A DNA stretch of 50,911 nt from Pseudomonas farsensis (GCF_014268805.2 NZ_JABWRF020000006.1:1-50911); one strand, 5' to 3'; counted from the first letter of the stretch, positions 1-8,543 are shown. Notes: generated from the letters alone by a model not told the origin. Numbers and translations are program-made.

Positions 1-45
1 GGAGCCCCCACACCTACAGAACTTCAAGCAATGATTAAAATTTAA
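1..45 (+). CDS. Possible 3' end of an upstream gene (partial)
   Basis: The first frame is open from the window edge to a TAA at 43-45 and would give the last 14 residues of a protein ending in MIKI. The other two forward frames are also open to nearby stops, so the reading frame is a guess. If real, it would be the gene before the diiron oxygenase in the same operon. No function can be assigned. Confidence 0.2.
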   Translation, partial: GAPTPTELQAMIKI

Positions 46-75
46 ATATCTTCATTCGGACAACGGGCAGGCACC

Positions 76-996
76 ATGAAAAAAACCGATAGCTGCCGCT
101 ACTTTGCCACCTGGGATACAACCAGTACCGTTCGTTCCCGCCCTAACCGTTACTTGTTTACAGATACCGAATTCAGCGAGACCACTCCTGAGCGCTGGTT
201 CCCCAAAGCTCTAATCCCGCTTGCCAACCAAGCTGGAATGGAAATCCTGCCAGAGGCGGCTCTTCTGAGAATACATATCGGCCACTTAGTTCATTTCCTG
301 GACTACACGACCGAGCTAGAGATATCCTATGTAAACCGTGCTATATGCTGTATAACCCAGGGGGCACTCTCTCAACATTTTAGCTCACAAGAACGTTTCT
401 GCGCCCTTAAACTTTACGCCGACGAAGGATATCACGCGCTATTTTCCAGAGAGCTATCAGATCAAGTCACAAATCGATTCTCTCTTCCTCGAATGCGATC
501 TGCAAGGCTTCACCATCTGGACAGAAGTCGCGCGACGCAACGTCATAAACACCAAGAGCTCGCAGCATTTATAATTGCCTTTGTATCAGAAACCATCATC
601 ACCCGAGAACTTTCATGGCTATCACACGGCGACTTACTACCACCGATACTCCACATGTTTCAAGATCACTTAATCGATGAGTCACGGCACTCAATTTTCT
701 TTTCAGACCTGTTCGTAACATTATGGGGAGGACTGTCCAACTCTCAAAAAGACTTCATGGTAACCTGCCTGATAAAAACCATCCTTATTTTTTCAAGGCC
801 GAACATCCACTTCATACGATTAATCGCTGACACCCATCTGACCGTCATAGAAAATGCCATCAAAACCCTGCAAAACAATTGGCTGGATAGAATATCAGAC
901 TCAACGGCACTAACGATGAGAGCAATAAAACGTACCGACCTATTTAAAAATCATACCTACATTAACGCGTTCCGTGAAAACGGATTGCCAACATGA
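76..996 (+). CDS. AurF-like diiron oxygenase (putative N-oxygenase)
   Basis: A 306-residue protein with the full ligand pattern of the p-aminobenzoate N-oxygenase (AurF) family: Glu82, Glu117-x2-His120, Glu172 and His198-x3-Glu202-x2-His205. The His-x3-Glu-x2-His spacing and the 35-residue gap between the first two Glu match AurF as I recall it. Family members use a carboxylate-bridged diiron centre to oxidise an amine to hydroxylamine, nitroso or nitro products in natural-product pathways; other HO-like or ferritin-like oxidations are possible. The stop overlaps the MFS start (ATGA), so the two genes are translationally coupled, which suggests synthesis plus export of a small molecule. The DNA is clearly AT-richer than the core (24 G/C of 60 at 841-900), a sign of transfer. 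The substrate is unknown and the rest of the cluster would lie left of the window. Confidence 0.8.
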   Translation: MKKTDSCRYFATWDTTSTVRSRPNRYLFTDTEFSETTPERWFPKALIPLANQAGMEILPEAALLRIHIGHLVHFLDYTTELEISYVNRAICCITQGALSQHFSSQERFCALKLYADEGYHALFSRELSDQVTNRFSLPRMRSARLHHLDRSRATQRHKHQELAAFIIAFVSETIITRELSWLSHGDLLPPILHMFQDHLIDESRHSIFFSDLFVTLWGGLSNSQKDFMVTCLIKTILIFSRPNIHFIRLIADTHLTVIENAIKTLQNNWLDRISDSTALTMRAIKRTDLFKNHTYINAFRENGLPT

Positions 997-2285
997 CAAA
1001 CCACATTAACAAACATCACCCCACCCCCCTAACCTCCCTGACCCTATTAGTTACCTTTCTTGGTGTTTTCCCACTGGATGTCATTCTCCCGTCGTTTCCC
1101 GCCCTCGCCGTAGAGTTCAATACTTCAACCCAAAGCATTGCCTACTCCGTAACGCTGTTCATCTTAGCAGTGTCGGCATCCCAAATCATCATAGGCCCGT
1201 TGTCGGATGCCCTAGGCCGCAAACGCCTGCTCGTCATCGGGCTTTTAGCATCAGCAAGCGGGGCGGCGGGTTGTCTGCTGTCCGACAGTTTCGAAGTTTT
1301 TCTTTTATTCCGTTTGCTGCAAGCATTAGGCTGTGGCTGCTTCGTGCTCACCCACGCATTGGTACAAGATCTGTACGGGGGGCAAGATCGAAATAACATG
1401 CGAATCTTGTTAACAAGTGCCAGCGGGCTGTTTATTTCCTTATCCCCGTTTGTTGGAAGCATGCTCCAAGTTCACTTTGATTGGCAGGGTAGTTTTTGGG
1501 TGTATGCAGCGCTAGCAGCTTGCAGCGCGATAATGGCCTTTACGGTGCTACAGGAGCAGCCGGCGCCTGCGAAGGTGGAGGGCATCATTGCAAGCTACAG
1601 GGCCCTCACAAAGGACGGGCTTTTTTTAATCCTCACTTTATTTTCCTGCCTGGCATTTGCCTGCCATTTTTCATTTATCATCAATGCGCCCTTGATCTTG
1701 ATGGACCATATGGATTTTTCGGTGACAGGTTTCGGCGTCGTATTTACCGCTTATGGCTCGGCCTATGTCTTGGGCGGTGTGGTCGCTCGCTGGCTGAGCC
1801 GTCATGCGCGTGCAGGCTCGCAAATCGGGATTGGTTTCATGCTCGTCGGTTGTTCGGGTATTACCTCATTTATATGGGGGCTTGCAGCACAAGCGTCGGT
1901 TACCAGTGTTTTGCTGCCTGTGATCATCTGCGCCACCGGCATCACCATTATCAGGCCCGCGGCAACGTCCCTGGCTCTGGCCCGGCACCCCGAACGCGCG
2001 GGCGCTGCAGCCTCCCTAAGTAGTACCTTAGTATTCGGCACCGGAGCACTGTTCGGCGCCGTGCTTGCGACCACCGGCGTCCAGGTCATGGCGAGTCTCG
2101 CTACGACATTCTTCATCACGGGAGTAATCGGCTTGGTGCTGCTTGTTCAACTGCCTGACTTGGATTCTCAGGAGGCAATCAGCCCAGCCACACCCCTCAC
2201 CCCGCCTCGGCCCGTATGCGAATCGCATCATGCCGCCAATACTCCAGATCACAATCAATCAGATGCCCGTGCTGATCGCTATTGA
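993..2285 (+). CDS. MFS drug/metabolite exporter, Bcr/CflA type
   Basis: A 430-residue protein with about 12 hydrophobic segments. It carries the MFS motif A between helices 2 and 3 (GPLSDALGRKR), as in the Bcr/CflA branch of the DHA1 drug:proton antiporters. It starts in the ATGA overlap with the diiron oxygenase gene, so it probably exports the product of that pathway or gives self-resistance. Base composition rises along the gene. The last roughly 30 codons (2197-2285) run antisense through the 3' end of the GntR-family gene and encode a hydrophilic Pro/His-rich tail. That tail may be a read-through product of the DNA junction and not part of the ancestral transporter. Confidence 0.85.
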   Translation: MTNHINKHHPTPLTSLTLLVTFLGVFPLDVILPSFPALAVEFNTSTQSIAYSVTLFILAVSASQIIIGPLSDALGRKRLLVIGLLASASGAAGCLLSDSFEVFLLFRLLQALGCGCFVLTHALVQDLYGGQDRNNMRILLTSASGLFISLSPFVGSMLQVHFDWQGSFWVYAALAACSAIMAFTVLQEQPAPAKVEGIIASYRALTKDGLFLILTLFSCLAFACHFSFIINAPLILMDHMDFSVTGFGVVFTAYGSAYVLGGVVARWLSRHARAGSQIGIGFMLVGCSGITSFIWGLAAQASVTSVLLPVIICATGITIIRPAATSLALARHPERAGAAASLSSTLVFGTGALFGAVLATTGVQVMASLATTFFITGVIGLVLLVQLPDLDSQEAISPATPLTPPRPVCESHHAANTPDHNQSDARADRY

Positions 2286-2910
2286 CCCGGGTGATATGCA
2301 GCCCAGGGCTGCCGGCCGAGACTTTCAGGGCGCTGGCCGCCTCCACCGGCAAGGCCGTCGGCAGTATCTCGAAGCACACCTGCCCATATTCAAGCTGGTA
2401 GTGCCGGGCGTAGATCTCGGTCAGCGACTGGGCAAGGTCCAGCTGCAAAATGCCGGGAAAATACTGCGGGTTGAGGTAGTGCTCGGCATACAGCACCGCA
2501 CGGCCGTCAATACGCCGTAGCCGGCAGATGCGTACCACGCTCGACAGCGGCGCCAGGCGCAGGCGTGCGCAGATGGCGGCGGAGGCGGGTTGCAGCCGCG
2601 CCGACAGCAACTCGGTGGCAGGCTGGCGGCCCTGGTTGCGGACCATCGCGTGGAAGTGGCTGCGCTCGATCAGGTCATAGGTCAGCCGGTCGGGGGCCAC
2701 GAACCAGCCGCGCCGCTCCTCGCGGTAGATCAACCCTTGGGCTTCCAGCTGCACCAGTGCCTCACGCAGGGTGATACGCGTGGTATCGAACACCTCGCTG
2801 AGCTTGCGCTCGGCCGGCAGCTTGCCGCCCGGCGCCAGCAGGCCGTGTTCTATCTGCTCCTGCAAGGCGTGGCAGATGGCTGTTACCGCACGCGGTGGCG
2901 TCGCTTGCAT
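2197..2910 (-). CDS. GntR/HutC-family regulator with UTRA domain
   Basis: A 237-residue regulator with an N-terminal winged helix (about 10-75; the recognition region contains LPAERKLSEVF and ITLREAL) and a C-terminal UTRA ligand-binding domain (about 90-235). I start it at the ATG at 2910; a TTG one codon earlier is possible. It is divergent from the binding-protein/phosphodiesterase operon, so it most likely represses that operon and itself, with release by a substrate-derived ligand, as known for HutC and PhnF. A perfect 14-bp palindrome (2925-2938) lies just upstream of its start. The gene end overlaps the convergent MFS gene by 89 bases. Confidence 0.85.
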   Translation of the reverse strand: MQATPPRAVTAICHALQEQIEHGLLAPGGKLPAERKLSEVFDTTRITLREALVQLEAQGLIYREERRGWFVAPDRLTYDLIERSHFHAMVRNQGRQPATELLSARLQPASAAICARLRLAPLSSVVRICRLRRIDGRAVLYAEHYLNPQYFPGILQLDLAQSLTEIYARHYQLEYGQVCFEILPTALPVEAASALKVSAGSPGLHITRVNSDQHGHLIDCDLEYWRHDAIRIRAEAG

Positions 2911-2924
2911 CAAAGGTTACCTAT

Positions 2925-2938
2925 CTGGACTAGTCCAG
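2925..2938. promoter_or_regulatory. Candidate operator for the UTRA regulator
   Basis: CTGGACTAGTCCAG is a perfect palindrome centred on CTAG, 15 bases upstream of the regulator start. HutC/UTRA regulators typically bind short palindromes of the form TGGTnTAnACCA, which this resembles. Autoregulation is inferred. Confidence 0.5.
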
Positions 2939-3151
2939 CCCCATAACAGGGCAGGTGGAGAATAGTGCAAGCCTAGGCAGGGCTGATGAACATCCTGTGA
3001 CAACGGCTGCCCGCCAGCCCTTGCCAGAACCGCGCCAGCCCACGCAGCACCTGTGGTCTACGCTGTAATGCCAGGGCCGTGTGGCACCCGTGCACGCCCG
3101 CCCCTTACATCAAATTGTCATGCAAGCGGCCTAACTTGGCTCAAGGTTTGC

Positions 3152-3163
3152 TGACCTAGACCA
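3152..3163. promoter_or_regulatory. Weaker second operator candidate before the ABC operon
   Basis: TGACCTAGACCA shares the outer TG/CA and the central CTAG with the 2925-2938 palindrome, and lies 67 bases before the first operon gene. On the other strand it reads TGGTCTAGGTCA, which has one half identical to the HutC-type consensus. The remainder of the 2911-3229 divergent region shows no other gene. Confidence 0.35.
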
Positions 3164-3229
3164 ACGTCAAGCAGGCACGGCTTCTCCTCATCACAACGAA
3201 TGCAAGGCACCCCACCCAAGGAGCTTCGG

Positions 3230-4288
3230 ATGAAAAAGTTGTTCATGGCGTCACTGCTCGGTTCCGCCATCGCTTTCGGCACCTCGGCCATGGCCCAGGA
3301 CCTCAAGGCCCTCGAAGACGCTGCGCGCAAAGAAGGCGCGGTCAACAGCGTCGGCATGCCCGATGCCTGGGCCAACTGGAAAGGCACCTGGGACGTCCTT
3401 GCGAAAAAATACGGCCTCAAGCACAGCGACACCGACATGAGTTCGGCCCAGGAAATCGCCAAGTTCGACGCAGAGAAAGACAACGCCAGCGCCGACATCG
3501 GTGACGTTGGCGCAGCGTTCGGGCCGATTGCCGTCGCCAAGGGCGTTACGCAGCCTTACAAGCCGAGCACCTGGGACCAGGTCCCGACCTGGGCCAAGGA
3601 CGCCGATGGCCACTGGGCGCTGGCCTATACCGGCACCATCGCGTTCATCATCAACAAGGACCTGGTCAAGGAAGGCGAGCGGCCAAAAACCTGGCACGAC
3701 CTGGAAAAGGGCAAATACAAGGTTGCCATCGGTGACGTCGGCACTGCGGCCCAGGCGGCCAACGGCGTGCTGGCGGCGGCCATCGCCTACAAGGGCGACG
3801 AAAGCAACATCGAGCCGGGCTTGCAGCTGTTCACCAAGCTGGCCCAGCAAAAGCGCCTGTCGCTGGCCAACCCGACCATCCAGACCCTCGAAAAGGGCGA
3901 AGTGGAAGTCGGCGTGGTGTGGGACTTCAACGGCCTGAGCTACCGCGACCAGATCGACCCCAAGCGCTTTGAGGTGCTGATCCCCTCGGACGGCTCGATC
4001 ACTTCGGGCTACACCACCATCATCAACAAGTACGCCAAGCACCCGAACGCCGCCAAGCTGGCCCGCGAGTACATCTTCAGCGACGCCGGGCAGACCAACC
4101 TGGCTATCGGCCACGCCCGCCCGATCCGCGCCGAGCACCTGAAACTGCCAGCCGACGTGCAGGCCAAGCTGCTGCCTAACGAGCAGTACCAAGCGGCCCA
4201 GCCGATCAAGAACGCCGAGGTGTGGGAAACCACCTCCAAGGCCCTGCCGCAGAAGTGGCAGGAGCAGGTGATCATCGAGATGGAATAA
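3230..4288 (+). CDS. ABC transporter periplasmic substrate-binding protein
   Basis: A 352-residue binding protein of the spermidine/Fe(III)/phosphonate-type SBP fold. It has a signal peptide (MKKLF, a hydrophobic core, then Ala-Met-Ala before QD) and is periplasmic. The start at 3230 is fixed by AAGGAG at 3218-3223 and by the signal peptide; an in-frame ATG at 3200 lacks a good site. It is the first gene of a tightly packed operon with a phosphodiesterase, two permeases, an ATPase and a HAD phosphatase. Those partners suggest a phosphate-ester or phosphonate ligand rather than iron or polyamine, but the ligand cannot be read from the sequence. Confidence 0.85.
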   Translation: MKKLFMASLLGSAIAFGTSAMAQDLKALEDAARKEGAVNSVGMPDAWANWKGTWDVLAKKYGLKHSDTDMSSAQEIAKFDAEKDNASADIGDVGAAFGPIAVAKGVTQPYKPSTWDQVPTWAKDADGHWALAYTGTIAFIINKDLVKEGERPKTWHDLEKGKYKVAIGDVGTAAQAANGVLAAAIAYKGDESNIEPGLQLFTKLAQQKRLSLANPTIQTLEKGEVEVGVVWDFNGLSYRDQIDPKRFEVLIPSDGSITSGYTTIINKYAKHPNAAKLAREYIFSDAGQTNLAIGHARPIRAEHLKLPADVQAKLLPNEQYQAAQPIKNAEVWETTSKALPQKWQEQVIIEME

Positions 4289-4351
4289 GCGCCGTCTGCG
4301 GGCAGGAGCGGGCTTGCTCGCTCCTGCCCGCCCTATGCCCTTGGAGCGAAC

Positions 4352-5158
4352 ATGCAACACAACGTCATTCTGGTCCTGCTCGACGGCCTCAACTACCAGG
4401 TCGCTCACCACGCCATGGGCCACCTGCACGCCTACGTCGAGGCCGACCGCGCCGCGCTTTACCGGGTCGAATGCGAGTTGCCGTCGCTGTCGCGGCCGCT
4501 CTACGAATGCATCTTGACCGGGGTGCCGCCCATCGACAGCGGTATCGTGCACAACAACGTCAACCGCCTGTCCAACCAACGCAGCGTGTTCCACTACGCC
4601 CGCGAGGCTGGCCTAGGCACGGCAGCGGCGGCCTACCACTGGATGAGCGAGCTGTACAACCGCTCCCCGTTCGACCCGCTGCGCGACCGCCACACCCACG
4701 CGCCGAAGTTGCCGATCCAGCACGGGCTGTTCTATTACGCCGATCACTACCCCGACTCGCACCTGCTGGCCGACGCCGAGTACCTGCGGCGGCGCCATGC
4801 ACCGAACTTTCTGCTGGTGCACCCGATGAACATAGACGACGCCGGCCACCGCCACGGCCTGGACAGCAGCCAGTACCGCAACGCTGCGCGCAGCGCTGAC
4901 ATTCTGCTGGCCGACTACCTGCCGCGCTGGCTCGAAGAGGGCTATCAGGTGCTGGTAACCGCCGACCACGGCATGAACAACGACCGCTCGCACAACGGCC
5001 TGCTGGCCGAGGAGCGCGAGGTGCCACTGTTCGTGTTCGGCAAGGCGTTCAGCCTGGATCCTGCGGCCAAGCCACTGCAGACCGAGCTGTGCGGCACCAT
5101 CTGCCAACTGCTGGGCGCCGCCCACGACAAGACCGTCTGCCGGGAGCTGCTCACGTGA
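4352..5158 (+). CDS. Type I phosphodiesterase / alkaline phosphatase superfamily protein
   Basis: A 268-residue hydrolase with the two-metal site of the nucleotide pyrophosphatase/phosphonoacetate hydrolase branch. Visible ligands are Asp11, a Ser nucleophile at 45 or 47, Asp162, His166, Asp205-His206 (TADHGM) and His214. There is no signal peptide, so it should act in the cytoplasm on the imported substrate. It is shorter than most NPP enzymes, and it has Ser where many family members have Thr. Its stop overlaps the GTG of the first permease, which couples them. Likely role: hydrolysis of a phosphodiester or phosphonate brought in by the operon's transporter; the substrate is unknown. Confidence 0.75.
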   Translation: MQHNVILVLLDGLNYQVAHHAMGHLHAYVEADRAALYRVECELPSLSRPLYECILTGVPPIDSGIVHNNVNRLSNQRSVFHYAREAGLGTAAAAYHWMSELYNRSPFDPLRDRHTHAPKLPIQHGLFYYADHYPDSHLLADAEYLRRRHAPNFLLVHPMNIDDAGHRHGLDSSQYRNAARSADILLADYLPRWLEEGYQVLVTADHGMNNDRSHNGLLAEEREVPLFVFGKAFSLDPAAKPLQTELCGTICQLLGAAHDKTVCRELLT

Positions 5159-5994
5159 ATTCCAGCCGCCGAGGCCGCTACCTGGCCCTGCTCTGTTTAT
5201 TGCCGTTCGCGGTGTTTTTCATCATTTTCCAGATTGCGCCGCTGGCCTGGGTGGCGATCAACAGCCTGCAAAGCGACAGCGGTTGGGGCTTGGCCAACTT
5301 CAGCAAGGTGTTCGCCTCGAAGTTCTATCTGCAAGCGCTGCAACGCAGCCTTGAGATCAGCTTCTGGTCGAGCCTGTTCGGCATCGTGATCGCCACCCTG
5401 GGCGCCTACTCGCTGCACAAGGTCGACTCGCGCCTGCGCGACTTCGTTACCGCCTTCGCCAACATGACCAGCAACTTTGCCGGCGTGCCGCTGGCGTTCG
5501 CCTTCATCATTCTGCTGGGCTTCAACGGTGCGCTGACCTTGCTGCTCAAGCAGATGGGCCTGCTCGGCGACTTCAGCATCTATTCCAAGACCGGGTTGAT
5601 CCTGGTGTACACCTACTTCCAGATCCCGCTGGGGGTGCTGCTGCTGTTCCCCGCGTTCGATGCGGTGCGCGAAGACTGGCGCGAATCCGCTGCGCTGCTG
5701 GGCGCCAGCCAATGGCAGTTCTGGCGGCATATCGGCCTGCCGGTGCTGGCCCCGGCGTTGCTGGGCACCTTCGTGATTCTGCTGGCCAACGCCTTGGGCG
5801 CCTATGCCACCGTCTATGCCCTCACCACCGGCAACTTCAACGTACTGCCCATCCGCATCGCCGGGCTTGTGGCAGGTGATATCAGCCTTGACCCGAACCT
5901 GGCCAGCGCCTTGGCCATGGTGTTGGTGGGGCTGATGACGCTGGTCACCGTGGTTCATCAATGGCTGTTGCGAAGGAGCTACCATGCGCGCTGA
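5155..5994 (+). CDS. ABC transporter permease 1
   Basis: A 279-residue inner-membrane protein with about six helices and the permease EAA-type loop (ESAALLGAS, then WRHIGLPVL), as in the PotB/ThiP-like import family. I choose the GTG at 5155: it overlaps the preceding stop, has GGGAG about 9 bases upstream, and is followed by a positively charged segment leading into helix 1. The longer in-frame version beginning at 5089 would lie inside the phosphodiesterase gene. It should form a heterodimeric channel with the next gene product. Confidence 0.85.
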   Translation: MNSSRRGRYLALLCLLPFAVFFIIFQIAPLAWVAINSLQSDSGWGLANFSKVFASKFYLQALQRSLEISFWSSLFGIVIATLGAYSLHKVDSRLRDFVTAFANMTSNFAGVPLAFAFIILLGFNGALTLLLKQMGLLGDFSIYSKTGLILVYTYFQIPLGVLLLFPAFDAVREDWRESAALLGASQWQFWRHIGLPVLAPALLGTFVILLANALGAYATVYALTTGNFNVLPIRIAGLVAGDISLDPNLASALAMVLVGLMTLVTVVHQWLLRRSYHAR

Positions 5995-6778
5995 AACTGG
6001 CAAGGGCGGGCTCTACCACAAGCTGGTGGTGTACCTGTTGTTTCTGATTCTGCTGCTGCCGCTGGCCGGCACCCTGCTCTACTCGCTGGCCACCAGTTGG
6101 TCGGCGACCATGCTGCCCAGCGGGCTGACCTTCAAATGGTATGTGGCGCTGTGGAGCGAACCGCGCTTTCTGGCAGCCTTTGGCCAGTCCCTGCTGGTGT
6201 GCGTGGGGGCCTTGCTGCTGTCGGTACTGTTGATTCTGCCGCTGTTGTTCGTGGTGCATTACCACTTCCCCAGGCTCGATGCGTTCATGAACGTGCTGAT
6301 CCTGCTGCCGTTCGCGGTACCGCCGGTGGTGTCCTCGGTGGGGCTGCTGCAACTTTACGGCAGCGGGCCGATGGCGATGGTCGGCACGCCGTGGATTCTC
6401 ATCGGCTGCTACTTCACCATCGCCCTGCCGTTCATGTACCGGGCCATCACCAACAACCTGCAGGCCATCAACCTGCGCGACCTGATGGACGCCGCCCAAC
6501 TGCTCGGTGCCAGCACCTGGCAGGCCGCGATGCTGGTGGTGCTGCCCAACCTGCGCAAGGGGCTGATGGTGGCCTTGCTGCTGTCGTTCTCGTTCCTGTT
6601 CGGCGAGTTCGTGTTCGCCAACCTGCTGGTCGGCACCCGCTACGAAACCCTGCAGGTTTACCTGAACAACATGCGCAACAGCAGCGGCCACTTCAACAGC
6701 GCGCTGGTGATCTCCTATTTCGCCTTCGTGCTGGTACTCACCTGGGTGGCCAACCGTTTGAACAAGGACAAGACCTGA
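5984..6778 (+). CDS. ABC transporter permease 2
   Basis: A 264-residue inner-membrane permease with about six helices and an EAA-like loop (MDAAQLLGAS, then AMLVVLPNLRKG). It overlaps the end of permease 1 by 11 bases and has GGAG just upstream of its ATG. It pairs with permease 1 and the ATPase that begins one base after its stop. Layout and family match importers such as PotABCD or PhnSTUV, in which two different permeases form the channel. Confidence 0.85.
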   Translation: MRAETGKGGLYHKLVVYLLFLILLLPLAGTLLYSLATSWSATMLPSGLTFKWYVALWSEPRFLAAFGQSLLVCVGALLLSVLLILPLLFVVHYHFPRLDAFMNVLILLPFAVPPVVSSVGLLQLYGSGPMAMVGTPWILIGCYFTIALPFMYRAITNNLQAINLRDLMDAAQLLGASTWQAAMLVVLPNLRKGLMVALLLSFSFLFGEFVFANLLVGTRYETLQVYLNNMRNSSGHFNSALVISYFAFVLVLTWVANRLNKDKT

Positions 6779-6779
6779 G

Positions 6780-7769
6780 ATGAGCTTTGTCAGCGTACAG
6801 AAACTGCAAAAAAGCTACGCCGGTAGCCCCGTGTTCGAAAACATCGACTGCCAGGTCGAGCGCGGCGAGTTCGTCACCCTGCTTGGCCCGTCCGGTTGCG
6901 GCAAGTCGACCTTGCTGCGCTGCATCGCCGGGCTGACGCCGGTAGACAGCGGGCAGATCCTGCTCGACGGCCAGGACATCGTGCCGCTGACCCCGCAAAA
7001 ACGCGGCATCGGCATGGTGTTCCAGAGCTACGCGCTGTTCCCCAACATGACCGTTGAACAAAACGTCGCCTTTGGCCTGCGCATGCAGAAGGTCAAGGCC
7101 GACGAGAGCCAGGTGCGGGTGCGCGAAGTGCTGGAGCTGGTCGAGCTGAACAGCTTTGCCGGGCGCTACCCGCATCAGCTTTCTGGCGGGCAGTGCCAGC
7201 GGGTGGCGCTGGCCCGCTCGCTGGTCACCCGCCCGCGCCTGCTGCTGCTCGACGAGCCGCTGTCGGCGCTGGATGCACGCATTCGCAAGCACCTGCGCGA
7301 GCAGATCCGCGCCATCCAGCGCGAGCTGGGGTTGACGACTATCTTCGTCACCCACGATCAGGAAGAAGCGCTCACCATGTCGGACCGCATCGTGCTGATG
7401 AACCAAGGGCGCATCGTGCAGAGCGGCGATGCCGAAACCCTCTACACCGCCCCGGTCGACCTGTTTGCCGCAGGCTTTATCGGCAACTACAACCTGCTCG
7501 ACGCCGACCGCGCCAGCCGCTTGCTGCAACGCCCGGTCAGCGGGCGCCTGGCGATCCGCCCGGAGTCGATCACCCTGGGCCTGAACGGTGAGCTGGACGC
7601 CGAGGTGCGCAGCCACAGCCTGCTCGGCAACGTGATCCGCTACCGGGTGCAGGTGCGCGAGGTCGAGCTGGTGGTGGACGTGCTCAACCGCTCGGCAGCC
7701 GACCTGCACGCCGATGGCAAGCGCGTATCCTTGTCGATCGACCCAACGGCGCTACGGGAAGTGGCCTAA
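6780..7769 (+). CDS. ABC importer ATPase with TOBE-like C-terminus
   Basis: A 329-residue ATPase with Walker A (GPSGCGKST), Q-loop (VFQSYALFP), signature LSGGQ, Walker B (LLLLDEP) and H-loop (THDQEEA). The C-terminal roughly 90 residues look like the regulatory TOBE/OB region of PotA/CysA-type importers. It drives uptake through the two preceding permeases and is directly coupled to them. The next gene, a HAD phosphatase, begins 13 bases after its stop. Confidence 0.9.
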   Translation: MSFVSVQKLQKSYAGSPVFENIDCQVERGEFVTLLGPSGCGKSTLLRCIAGLTPVDSGQILLDGQDIVPLTPQKRGIGMVFQSYALFPNMTVEQNVAFGLRMQKVKADESQVRVREVLELVELNSFAGRYPHQLSGGQCQRVALARSLVTRPRLLLLDEPLSALDARIRKHLREQIRAIQRELGLTTIFVTHDQEEALTMSDRIVLMNQGRIVQSGDAETLYTAPVDLFAAGFIGNYNLLDADRASRLLQRPVSGRLAIRPESITLGLNGELDAEVRSHSLLGNVIRYRVQVREVELVVDVLNRSAADLHADGKRVSLSIDPTALREVA

Positions 7770-7782
7770 GGAGACGCAGCAC

Positions 7783-8436
7783 ATGGCACTGGCAATTTTC
7801 GATCTGGATGAAACCTTGATCCACGGCGACTGCGCGTCGCTGTGGAGCGAACAGATGGCCCGGCTTGGCTGGGTCGATGGCAAGGCATTCCTCAAGCGCG
7901 ACCATGAACTGATGAAAGCCTATGGCAAGGGCCACCTGCAAATGGAGGACTACATGGCGTTCAGCCTGGAGCCGATTGCAGGCCGCACCCTGGAGGAAGT
8001 CGAGCACCTGGTCGAGCCGTGGGTCGAGGAGGTGATCGAGCCGATCATCTTCGGCGATGCCTGCCGCTGCATTGCCGAACACCGCAAGCGCGGTGACCGC
8101 ATCCTGATCATTTCGGCCAGCGGCACGCACCTGGTGGGCCCGATTGCGGCGCGCCTTGGGGTGGAGGAGTACCTGGCCATCGAGCTTGAGGCGATAAACG
8201 GGGTGTATACCGGCAGGACCCACGGCGTGCTGACCTACCGCGAGGGCAAGATCACCCGTTTGCTGGAATGGCTGGACCAGGAGCAGGAAAACCTTGAGGG
8301 GGCGAGTTTTTACTCCGATTCGCGCAATGACTTGCCGCTGTTGCTAAAGGTCGATCACCCGGTTGCGGTTAACCCTGACCCGGTGTTGCACGAACATGCA
8401 CGGACCCATGGCTGGCCGGTGCTGAGCTGGGTTTGA
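7783..8436 (+). CDS. HAD-IB family phosphatase (SerB-like)
   Basis: A 217-residue cytoplasmic hydrolase with the HAD motif I FDLDET (nucleophile Asp plus acid Asp), a motif II-like ISASGTH, a Lys in GKITRL, and the acidic motif SDSRNDLPLL that binds magnesium. The ATG at 7783 has AAGGAG upstream; an earlier in-frame ATG at 7714 overlaps the ATPase. It is the last gene of the operon, so it may remove phosphate from the monoester released by the phosphodiesterase encoded at 4352. HAD-IB enzymes act on phosphoserine, phosphohomoserine or similar small molecules; the exact substrate is unknown. Confidence 0.8.
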   Translation: MALAIFDLDETLIHGDCASLWSEQMARLGWVDGKAFLKRDHELMKAYGKGHLQMEDYMAFSLEPIAGRTLEEVEHLVEPWVEEVIEPIIFGDACRCIAEHRKRGDRILIISASGTHLVGPIAARLGVEEYLAIELEAINGVYTGRTHGVLTYREGKITRLLEWLDQEQENLEGASFYSDSRNDLPLLLKVDHPVAVNPDPVLHEHARTHGWPVLSWV

Positions 8437-8456
8437 GCGGCGGGTCTGCCGGTGCC

Positions 8457-8497
8457 GGCCTCATCGCAGGCTGGCGCCAGCTCCCACAAAAGCTGTG
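8457..8497. repeat. REP-like half element
   Basis: A single copy of the motif with GCCTCATCGCAGGCTGGCG then CCAGCTCCCACA. The same motif recurs at 23083, 23160 and 26896, and in part at 49380. It lies 20 bases after the HAD stop. No gene is seen in 8437-8741; that stretch is taken up by this element and the long palindrome. Confidence 0.7.
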
Positions 8498-8543
8498 CCG
8501 GGCCGTGATAGATGTGCCCGACTGAGACCCTGTGGGAGATTCT

